DNA of 64,000 nucleotides from Macrothele yani. Taxonomy: Eukaryota > Arthropoda > Arachnida > Araneae > Macrothelidae. The position numbers and the translations under genes were made by a program. Below the pieces are notes generated by a model. The model had not been told where the DNA came from, did not search any database, and worked only from the letters and a program-made list of their open reading frames with translations. The stretch covers positions 41,373,501 to 41,437,500 of the forward strand of contig CM077011.1 of assembly GCA_039090855.1 (NCBI GenBank), read 5' to 3'. Positions within the stretch are counted from its first letter, which is position 1. Every line of letters begins with the position of its first letter. Shown piece after piece: positions 56,281-64,000 of this stretch.

Positions 56281-57490
56281 CAATTGAATCGTCACTTTGT
56301 CCCTCCGTCCATCTTTGGATACCATATCTCTGTAACTATCAGTGCGATTTGAAAAATACTTTTTGCATTGGGAAGCTTGAAATGTGAGAACGATGATTTT
56401 CACTTTCCGGTTTTCCTTGCATAACTTCACCGCTAGAGGGCGTAAATGTACGTCACTGTGTCCAACGCTATCGAATTCAAAGTGCATTTTATTTCATATC
56501 ATTACTTGTAAATATCCGATTAAAATAAATTTCTTTCCTTCGATACCATTTTAACGAAGACTAATTGTGGTACAATTCCTTTTTTAAGTAGTGCTCAATT
56601 TTTCCGCTAGAGGCGTAACATTGAAATGTGCTTTTTCCAATTAGCACTGTTTCTAGAAGTCTAGTTTGAAAATTCCTTCTTGCATAAGTATATATTTCTA
56701 TTTCTGGTGGACTTTCGGCAATATCTGGGCTTCTAAAAATTGGACTGAGAAAATTATTTTGTGATCAGACACTACTCATCCAGAAAATACTTTCGAGAAT
56801 ACATTCTCCTTGAAATAATACGTAGTTTTTGAGCCGCAGGGGGATAGTATTATATCTTATTTTTCTTGATATCTCTGTTTCTAGTAGTCCGATTTGAAAA
56901 AACTCTTTCTTTGCACGAAGAACGTTCCTGCTGCAAAATGTTTTGCATATGATTTAAAAAGTTATTAACTCCCAAGTTAGCTGCTAGATTGCGTAAGTTC
57001 ACATTTCCATTTACGGCATACTTACAGCAATACCTAAGCATTTAAAAAACCCTTTTTCGGCCAGATACTGTTTACTCACCATGAAAACATTTCGTGTGCA
57101 TTTCCCAAAGTAATGCATAATTTCCTCGCTAGAGGACGTAAATGTTTAATCTGTTTTTCTCCATACCTATGCTTCTAAAAGTCCACTTTAAAAAAAATTT
57201 ACCTCCTGTACCATTCGCTATGTATTCGTGCATGTTTTGTATTTAACAGTTCTGGCACTAAATGGTGTTAGTGTATATTTACGTTTGCAACAGTACCTCT
57301 TCTTCAAAGAATCCTATTAAAAAAATCATTTTTGTATTGCATGCTATTCGCTGCAGTAAGATGGGAAACATCCTTTTTTAAATAATGAAGTTTTTCCTCT
57401 AGGAGAGCGTAAATATCAAAACTTTTTCTCGCTACCGCTTCTTTCAAGAGACGTATTTGAAAAATTATTTTACCTTCGCGAAGCTTTTTG
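56280..57490 (-). repeat. Family A satellite block, reverse
   Basis: Seven to eight reverse units opened by CTTTGTCCCTCCGTCCATC near 56300. Motifs such as CCGCTAGAGGGCGTAAATG (56431) and CTAGAGGACGTAAATG (57130) mark the units. With the forward block at 52.85-55.0 kb it brackets the Penelope fragment in inverted orientation. Confidence 0.82.
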
Positions 57491-58440
57491 CTAAGAAGAA
57501 TACTTTTAGCATGTTTTATTCTTTCGCATTATTCAAAGTGGCCCTATTGATTTATTTTTGTAACTATTTTGATACTGTGAGGCACGGATATTTTCTTTCT
57601 TCAGTTCCTTATCCATACTTTATTCTCTCTCTCTCTCTCTTTCTTTGTTCCAGATGAAAAGTCTTCGAATCACAAGAAAGTGAGAACTCTGTGACAATAA
57701 ACTATGACGCAAGAAGCCTGGACTGTAATAACCTCAAGTCTACGGAATGATCGTTCTTGTTCGTTATTATTACTTCGTTATTCCCAATTTTAATCAGTTC
57801 GAATTTAAACCTTTTGGTAAGAACAAAGATTTCGAAATACTTGAATGGCATTCCTCTGAACATTCCTCCCAAAACAATGAAAGTACTCATATTTTTGTCG
57901 CGGTACCGAGTAAGCCTTTTACTAAAGGAAACCAAACACACCTGAAAGAACTTGTAAAAATAAAACACCATTATTTAAAATACCTGTATTTTTATGAAGT
58001 TTTTATCTACTTGTGTATTTTAATTTAAAAGCCCTTAATAAATTTAGTTTCATTTGAATGCAATTTGTGGTCTTTCTCTGCGTTCATTTTTAATGCGTAC
58101 ATAAAAACATTTTGTGAAGTTAATTTTATGAGAAACAATTTCAAGCTACCATCTGTGTTTAAACATCGTAATGGAAGAATGAAATCTCGATTTTTTTTCC
58201 AGTGGTTAGCTGAGCTTTTTACTCTTCGTAGAGATATCACAATCAGTTGTATCACGTGCTTGCACTATGTAACGTGAAAATTGCAGCTCCCTGAAATAAA
58301 CGAAGAACCTCTTTCATATCCCCAAGTGATAAAGTTATACACAGTTATGGTATTGATCATAACAATATTAACACCCTGTCACCATCACGAGACAACGCCT
58401 CCACAGCACGTAGCAGGGATACGTCGATCAGCGAGGAAGA
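57490..58440. other. No gene recognised; (CT)n run
   Basis: AT-rich, with (CT)n near 57630-57648. Open frames around 57747-58028 lack any recognisable domain. Confidence 0.45.
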
Positions 58441-58999
58441 TATATATATATATATATATCATCATCATCATTTTCATCATTGTCAACCATTATCAATCCA
58501 CTGCTGGACGAAGGTCTCCCCAAGTTTCCTCCACAACGGTCTGTCTTGTGCCAGTCTCCTCCATGTCACTCCTGCACACTTTCGAATTTCATCCACCCAT
58601 CTCCCATGTAGTCTTCTTCTGGGTCTTTTCCTGTCCCTTGGAATCCAATCTAAAATTTCGGTTGTCCATCGATGATCTGTCCTTCTGACAGTATGTCCAG
58701 CCCATTGCCATTTCAGGGATTCAACTCTGATCATGATGTCTTCCACTCTTGTCATTTTTCGGATCCACGAGTTCCTCTTCTTATCTCTCCTGGTTACACC
58801 AAGCATGCACCTCTCCATGCCTCTTTGAGTTGTCTCCAGCCTTAGTATGTCTCTTTTAGTTAAGGTCCACGTCTCTGCACCATACGTAAGCACTGGAAGG
58901 ATGCATTGATCAAACACTTTTCTTTTAAGACATAATGGCATATTGCTCTTGAAAATTATGCTGTTTCTTCCAAAAGCTCTCCAGGCAAGTTTTGTACTC
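58440..58999 (-). pseudogene. RTE-type LINE 3' end, truncated
   Basis: Minus-strand reading from 58999: AWRAFGRNSIIFKSNMPLCLKRKVFDQCILPVLTYGAETWTLTKRD, then RGMERCMLGVTRRDKKRNSWIRKMTR, QWAGHTVRRTDHRWTTEILDWIPRDRKRPRRR and WRRLAQDRPLWRKLGETFVQQWIDNG to a stop at 58483, without lesions. Followed by the ATG-rich tail (ATCATCATCATT complement) and a (TA)n run at 58440-58460. 5' truncated at 58999 where it abuts Tc1-K. A typical 5'-truncated LINE insertion and the intact reference for the broken copy at the window start. Confidence 0.9.
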
Positions 59000-59003
59000 A
59001 TCG

Positions 59004-60191
59004 CATTATTGTGACCACCAAGTAATATCCAGAGTAACCGCCGTTTGCAGCGCGGACAGGAACTAGACGGGCTGGGAGTGACCCAAAAAGGGGCACGAAG
59101 ATGTTCACACGTATGATGCTGACTGCAGTGCATCTGACAGCTGCTGGAGGGTGCGTGGTGGAGGATCCATTGAGTGAACAACACGATCGAGAATTTCCCA
59201 CAGATGCTCAATCAGGTTTAAGTCTGGGGAATTAAGGAACCGGGGAAATACTTTGAAGTCTTCATCGTGTTCTTCCAATCACTCTCGAACATTTTTAGTT
59301 GTGTGACACGTGGCATTGTCTTGCTGGAAGATCCCATCCGCCCCAGGGAAGACAATCAGCATGTATGGGTGTTTGTGGTCTGCAAGGATGGATACATAAC
59401 GAATTCGTTCCATAGTGCCTTCCACAGGAATGAGTGGACCCAGAGAATGCCACGAAAACATTACCCTGACCATAACGCTGCCGCCACCAGCTTGTGTTCT
59501 TCCAGTAATGGTTGAAGAGTGTTTGTTCTCCGATGTTTCTCGCCTTACACGCCAACGTCCATCCTTTCGATGAAGCATAAAACGTGACTCATCGGAGAAG
59601 GCAATCCTTTGCTAATCAGCGGAGGTCCAATTCCGATACTGCCGTGCAAATGTAAGACTTTTTCTGCCGATGCACCTCCATTAGCATAGGTGCAGTGGCC
59701 ATCCGTCTGATTCGGAGCCCCATACACAGCAGGGTTCGCTGAACTATCGTTTTAATCACACTTCCGGTAACCCCTTGGTTCTTGCAGCCAGTGAGTTGCA
59801 CTACTGTAGCGTATCGATCGGCCCACACGCACCTGCGAAGCCGACATTCACCTCTCACATCAATGGCACGTGGTGCGCCGCAGTTTCCACGTCGCTTATT
59901 CGCAATGGTGCCATTTCTTCAATGAAGATATACTTTAACCACATCATCACGTGAACAATTCAGAAACTGTGCTGTTTCAGAAATACTGCTACCCTTGGTC
60001 CGAAAACCGATAATCATCGCTTTTTGCAAATCTGATAAATCGGTCCTTTTATCTATGACAGCAACGAGTTGTACGTTTTCAGATTGTATACAGCACACGT
60101 TGTATACCCTCCAAGCGACCTCACGACACGTGCCTTTTTTCATTGGCTACGCACTGTTGACGTCAGGAGGTGGTTACAATAATGTGACTGG

Positions 60192-60199
<8 letters not shown>
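59004..60199 (-). mobile_element. Tc1-like element K (DD36E), transposase decayed
   Basis: Right terminus CAATAATGTGACTGGACTG near 60178 matches the end of element L. Left end begins CATTATTGTGACCACC at 59004, some 20 bp short of a full terminus. Minus-strand frames: LQKAMIIGFRTKGSSISETAQFLNCSRDDVVKVY from about 60060, RRLRRCVWADRYATVVQLT, VQRTLLCMGLRIRRMATAPMLMEVHRQK, SDESRFMLHRKDGRWRV, MVRVMFSWHSLGPLIPVEG, GIFQQDNATCHTTKNVRE then TGA, and LNSPDLNLIEHLW. Asp-to-Glu spacing 36. Frameshifts and stops make it inactive. Confidence 0.85.
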
Positions 60200-60229
<30 letters not shown>

Positions 60230-60232
60230 CAC
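60190..60232. repeat. (GT)n microsatellite
   Basis: About 16 GT dinucleotides at the right end of Tc1-K, running into TATACACAC. Confidence 0.95.
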
Positions 60233-60235
60233 ACC

Positions 60236-60369
60236 GTAAGAAGACCACGTGGGAGATTAGGAGGATGAAATTCAAAAGCATCCAGGAGTGACATGGAAGA
60301 GACTGGCTCAAGACATCACGTTTTGGAAGAAACTTCGGGAGACCTTCATCCAGCAATGATGATGATGAT
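60236..60369 (+). pseudogene. RTE LINE 3' terminal fragment
   Basis: Matches the last ~120 bp of the LINE: GTGGGAGATTAGGAGGATGA, GTGACATGGAAGAGACTGGC, GGAGACCTTCATCCAGCAAT, then (GAT)n. Tc1-M sits directly after its tail. Confidence 0.8.
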
Positions 60370-60865
60370 ACAACAAAGAGCCAAAACATCATTACCAACG
60401 CGTCTTTATGTCAATCGAAGCAAATGCAGATAAACAATGGCACGTGAGAAGCTGATGAAACGGTATAGAAAAACATCTAATAGTGAGCTCTGTTCGTCAG
60501 TGTTAATGTTCTTCAGATACCAAAGGCAGCGAGTTTGCGAAATCATAGGAAAGGCAGGAAGTTTAAGAAATTAGGCAAGTTTGGCATAGGCCAAACTGTA
60601 ATAGCCAGACTACTGGGTCAGAGCATTTCAAGGACGGCAGGACTTGTGGGGTGCTCACGGTCAGCAGTGGTTGTTACCTTCAAAGAGTCGTACAAGGAGA
60701 GATAAACTACGAACAGCTGACAAAGTGTGGTTGACAACGGCTCGCCGATGTTAGAGGTGAGCTATCCCGTATGGTACGAACCAACGGAAGGAATACTGTG
60801 GCACAACTCGCTGGTGATGGGAGAAATGTTTCACTACACACAGTACATCGAACCCTTCTGAAAAT

Positions 60866-62507
60866 GGGGTGCGCAGGCTGTTTCCAGCCCCCATGTTAAC
60901 CTAGGTTAAAAAATGAAATAGAACCCTTCTGAAAATGGGGTGCGCAAGCTGTTTCCAGCCCCCATGTTAACCTAGGTTAAAAAATGAAATAGAACCCTTC
61001 TGAAAATGGGGTGCGCAAGCTGTTTCCAGCCCCCATGTTAACCTAGGTTAAAAAATGAGATAGAACCCTACTGAAAATGGGGTGCGCAGGCTGCATTTTA
61101 ACCTAGGTAAAAAAATGAAATAGAACCCTTCTGAAAATGGGGTGCGCAGGCTGATTCCAGCCCCCATGTTAACCTAGGTTAAAAAATGAGATAGAACCCT
61201 ACTGAAAATGGGGTGCGCAGGCTGATTTCCAGCTCTCCATGTTAACCTAGGTTAAAAAATGAAATAGAACCCTTCTGAAAATGGGGTGCGCAAGCAGCTT
61301 CCAGCCCCCATGTTAACCTAGGTTAAAAAATGAAATAGAACCCTTCTGAAAATGGGGTGCGCAGGCTGCTTCCAGCCCCCATGTTAACCTAGGTTAAAAA
61401 ATGAGATAGAACCCTACTGAAAATGGGGTGCGCAGGCTGCATTTTAACCTAGGTAAGAAAATGAAATAGAACCCTTCTGAAAACGGGGTGCGCAGGCTGA
61501 TTCCAGCCCCCATGTTAACCTAGGTTAAAAAATGAAATAGAACCCTTCTGAAAATGGGGTGCGCAGGCTGCTTTCAACCCCCATGTTAACCTAAGTTAAA
61601 AAAAATGAAATAGAACCCTTCTGAAAATGGGGTGCGCAGGCTTATTCCAGCCCCCATGTTAACCTAGGTTAAAAAATGAGATAGAACCCTACTGAAAATG
61701 GGGTGGCCGCCCCGGTGGCGCAGTGGTCTAAGCGATGGCCTCTGATCATTCGTCCGAACGGGGTCCGGGTTCGAATCCCGGTGAGGCATGGGTGTTGTGT
61801 TTGTCTTATGGCACTGGCTCTTTCCCTTCCCTGGAACCAGTGACCCTAAATTAGGGACGGGCGACTGCTTATAGCCCATTGAGTTGCTCACGGTGGTCGC
61901 TAAAAACCTCCAATCAAGAATCAAGAACAAAGAAAATGGGGTGCGCAGGCTGCATCCAGCCCCCATGTTAACCTAGGTAAAAAAATGAAATAGAACCCTT
62001 CTGAAAATGGGGTGCGCAGGCTGCTTCCAGCCCCCATGTTAACCTAGGTTAAAAAATGAGATAGAACCCTACTGAAAATGGGGTGCGCAGGCTGCATTTT
62101 AACATAGGTAAAAAAATGAAATAGAACCCTTCTGAAAATGGGGTGCGCAGGCTGATTCCAGCCCCCATGTTAACCTAGGTTAAAAAATGAGATAGAACCC
62201 TACTTAAAATGGGGTGCGCAGGCTGCATTTTAACCTAGGTAAAAAAATGAAATAGAACCCTTCTGAAAATGGGGTGCGCAGGCTGCATCCAGCCCCCATG
62301 TTAACCTAGGTTAAAAAATGAAATAGAACCCTTCTGAAAATGGGGCTGTGCAGGCTTCTTCGAGCGACCTGTTAACCTAGGTTTAAAAATGAAATTGAAC
62401 CCTTCTGAAAAAAATGAAATAGAACCCTTCTGAAAAAAATGAAATAGAACCCTTTTGAAAATGGGGCTGCGCAGGCTACTTCGAGCGCCCATGTTAACCT
62501 AGGTTCA
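60866..62507. repeat. 71-bp satellite from the Tc1-M transposase linker, about 20 units
   Basis: Units of 71 bp: GAACCCTTCTGAAAATGGGG, TGCGCAGGCT, CCAGCCCCCATGTTAACCTA, GGTTAAAAAATGAAATA. The first half is the transposase sequence RTLLKMG; the CATGTTAACCTAGGTT half is the MLT-V segment before HRRK. Short variants lack the middle (GCATTTTAACCTAGG). Near 62395-62455 a sub-repeat of about 24 bp occurs three times. A SINE interrupts at 61706-61931. Confidence 0.92.
61706..61931 (+). mobile_element. SINE family 1 copy inside the 71-bp array
   Basis: Well preserved, flanked by GAAAATGGGGTG on both sides (61694-61705, 61932-61943). That 12-bp duplication also occurs in array units, so it is consistent with, but not proof of, target duplication. 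The 3' end reads CAATCAAGAATCAAGAAC. Confidence 0.92.
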
Positions 62508-63188
62508 CCGTCGAAAGTGCTTACAATGGGCACGCAAAACTGGACCTTGAAACATTGGAAGAAGGTTGCCTCGTCCGATGAATCTCGTTTCCTGTTACAC
62601 TATGTGGATGACCGGGTATGTGTGTGTAGTTTACCTCGGGAAGTGTTGGCACCAGGATGCACCGTGAGACGAAAACAAGCTGGTGCAGGAAATGTAATAT
62701 TTTCAGTAATATTTTGCTAGGAAACTTTGCGTCCAGTCATTTGAAACTATGACGTCTACCACCTACGTAAACATCATTGTAGACTGGGTATGTCCTTTCA
62801 TAGCAACGGTATTTCCCTCTATTCAATGCTTTCTTTCAGAAGGATAATGCGTCATGCCCCACCACTCGGATTGTTTGAGAATGTTTCGCGGAACATGAGA
62901 AGGACTTCTAGGTATAGACGTGGCTTCCAAATACTCCAGACATCAATTCAGTATAGGGGATCTGTGATTTGTGTTGGAACATCACATCCGATCTGCGGCG
63001 ATTCAACCACGTAACTTACAAGAGTTAAAGGATCTGCTGGTACCGTATGCGTGCCAGATACCACAAGGCACAGTTAGGAATCTTGTAGTGTCCAACCCTA
63101 GCAAGATAACAGCTGTTTTGGCTGCACGTGGAGAACCAACAACGTATTAGTCAGGTGGTCATAAAGATTTGGCTCTTCGGTATACATA

Positions 63189-64000
63189 CACGGTCGAATC
63201 ACATTATTGTGACCACCAGCTAATATCCAGAGTAACCGCCGTAAACAGCGCGGACAGCAGCTAGACGGGCTGGGAGTGACTCAATAAGGTGCTGGAAGGT
63301 GTTCACAGGTATGTGGAGCCATGCTGACTGCAGTGCATCTGGCAGCTGCTGGAGGAGGCGTGGTGGAGGATACATACAGCGAACAACACAACCGCAGCAC
63401 TTTAACCACAGCAGGTCCTATAGATGCTGAATTGGGTTTACGTCTGGAGAATTAGGGGGCCAGGGAAGTACTTTGAAGTCATCATCGTGCTCTTTCAACC
63501 ACTCTCGGACATTTCTAGCTGGGTGAAACGTCTCATTGTCGTGCTGGAAGATCCCATCCGCCACAGGGAAGACAATCAGCATGTATGGGTGTACGTGGTC
63601 TGCAAGGATGGATTCATAACGAATTCGGTCTATTGTGCCTTCCACAGGAATGAGTGGACCCAGATAATGCCACGAAAATATTCCTCTGACTATAACGCTG
63701 CCCCCAGCAGCTTGTATTCTTCCAGCAATGGTTGAAGAGTGTTTGTTCTCCGATGTTTCTCGTCTTATACGCCAACGTCGATCCGTTCGACGAATTAGAA
63801 AACGTGCCTCATCGGAAGAAGGCAATCCTTTGCCAATCAGCGGAGGTCCAATTCCGACACTGCCGTGCAAATGTAAGCCTTTTCTGCCACTGCACCTTCG
63901 TTAGCATAGGTGTCGCGATCATCCGTTTGCATCCTTTTTTTGGTTGAAGGTTTAACGACCACCGTGAGCAACTCAACGGGCTATAAGCAGTCGCCCGTCC
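63189..64000 (-). mobile_element. Tc1-like element L (DD36E type), cut by window end
   Basis: Left terminus CACGGTCGAATCACATTATT after TA (63187-63188). Minus-strand frame 63418-63870: SDEARFLIRRTDRRWRIRRETSENKHSS, GSVIVRGIFSWHYLGPLIPVEGTIDRIRYESILADHVHPYMLIVFPVADGIFQHDNETFHPARNVREWLKEHDDDF and SPDVNPIQHL. The two Asp are present; the residue 36 positions on is Gln where relatives have Glu. The N-terminal part is beyond a SINE and the window edge. Close relative of element K. Confidence 0.85.
63938..64000 (-). mobile_element. SINE family 1 copy, partial at window end
   Basis: Complement of the SINE 3' end (AAGGTTTAACGACCACCGTG onward). Its head lies beyond the window. Inserted in Tc1-L. Confidence 0.9.

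Larger units (their letters stand above)
60371..63182 (+). mobile_element. Tc1-like element M, enlarged by a 71-bp satellite
   Basis: Ends: CAACAAAGAGCCAAAACATC after TA (60369-60370) and, at the right, the complement of TACCGAAGAGCCAAATCTTT before TA (63183-63184). Coding traces: GQSISRTAGLVGCSRSAVV-like region near 60625, NVSLHTVHRTLLKMGCAGCFQ to 60892. The frame is then interrupted by the array and resumes after 62507 with HRRKCLQWA, NWTLKHWKKVASSDESRFLLHYVDDR (first Asp), FQKDNASCPTTRIV near 62840 (second Asp) and a C-terminal LVVSNPSKITAVLAARGEPTTY. Spacing to the decayed third site fits DD36E. Without array and SINE the element would be about 1.2 kb. Confidence 0.85.

Noticed and set aside
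57747..58028. 93-codon open frame as a gene
   Set aside because: No recognisable domain, overlapping open frame on the other strand, surrounded by decayed repeats.
58440..60369. A single RTE element interrupted by Tc1-K
   Set aside because: The two RTE pieces are in opposite orientation and overlap in sequence, so they are separate insertions.

Overview
Eukaryotic, gene-poor, transposon-saturated DNA. I find no host protein gene, rRNA or credible functional tRNA gene. Nearly everything I can identify is a transposable element, a SINE, or a satellite derived from one. The mix (many Tc1/mariner copies of both DD34E and DD36E spacing, mariner DD34D, RTE-type LINEs with (ATG)n tails, a hAT element, a Penelope-like fragment with a GIY-YIG motif, several tRNA-derived SINE families) suggests an arthropod, possibly a chelicerate. 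The taxonomic guess is inference only.

Layout. 1-5.6 kb: RTE LINE 3' part, a 46-bp array, a SINE2 fragment, a complete mariner. 6-11 kb: SINEs, a Tc1 with a SINE nested in it, and a mariner carrying both a SINE and a 586-bp TRIM (miniature LTR retrotransposon) whose LTRs contain a tRNA-like sequence. 12-17.4 kb: a nest in which a Tc1 holds a foldback tRNA-core retroposon, a SINE and a second Tc1 (DD36E), abutting a mariner that holds further SINE material. 17.6-21.8 kb: mariner, Tc1, a second foldback retroposon, and three SINE1 copies inserted as one trimer. 23-35 kb: Tc1 copies, a hAT element whose end has been amplified into a minisatellite, an 88-bp satellite grown out of a Tc1 transposase, two more Tc1s. 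35-57.5 kb: two interspersed satellite-like families (A, about 153 bp; B, about 146 bp), a 5.3-kb satellite grown from the right end of a Tc1, a mariner with a 104-bp array in its coding region, a Tc1 with an open 347-codon transposase, a TTAA-flanked palindromic MITE, and a Penelope-like fragment between inverted repeats. 58-64 kb: RTE pieces and three Tc1 copies, one expanded by a 71-bp satellite.

Two themes stand out. First, the TRIM at 9916-10501 has LTRs, a Lys-tRNA-type primer site and a polypurine tract. Its LTRs carry a tRNA-like Pol III promoter, and the sense strand has no run of four T, so Pol III could read through the whole element. Second, five satellites are born from DNA transposons: three from the same place in transposase genes (the linker between the DNA-binding and catalytic domains) and two from a transposon end plus adjoining target DNA. 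I also describe foldback tRNA-core retroposons with perfect 13-bp target duplications, and CTCF-consensus-like motifs in family A.
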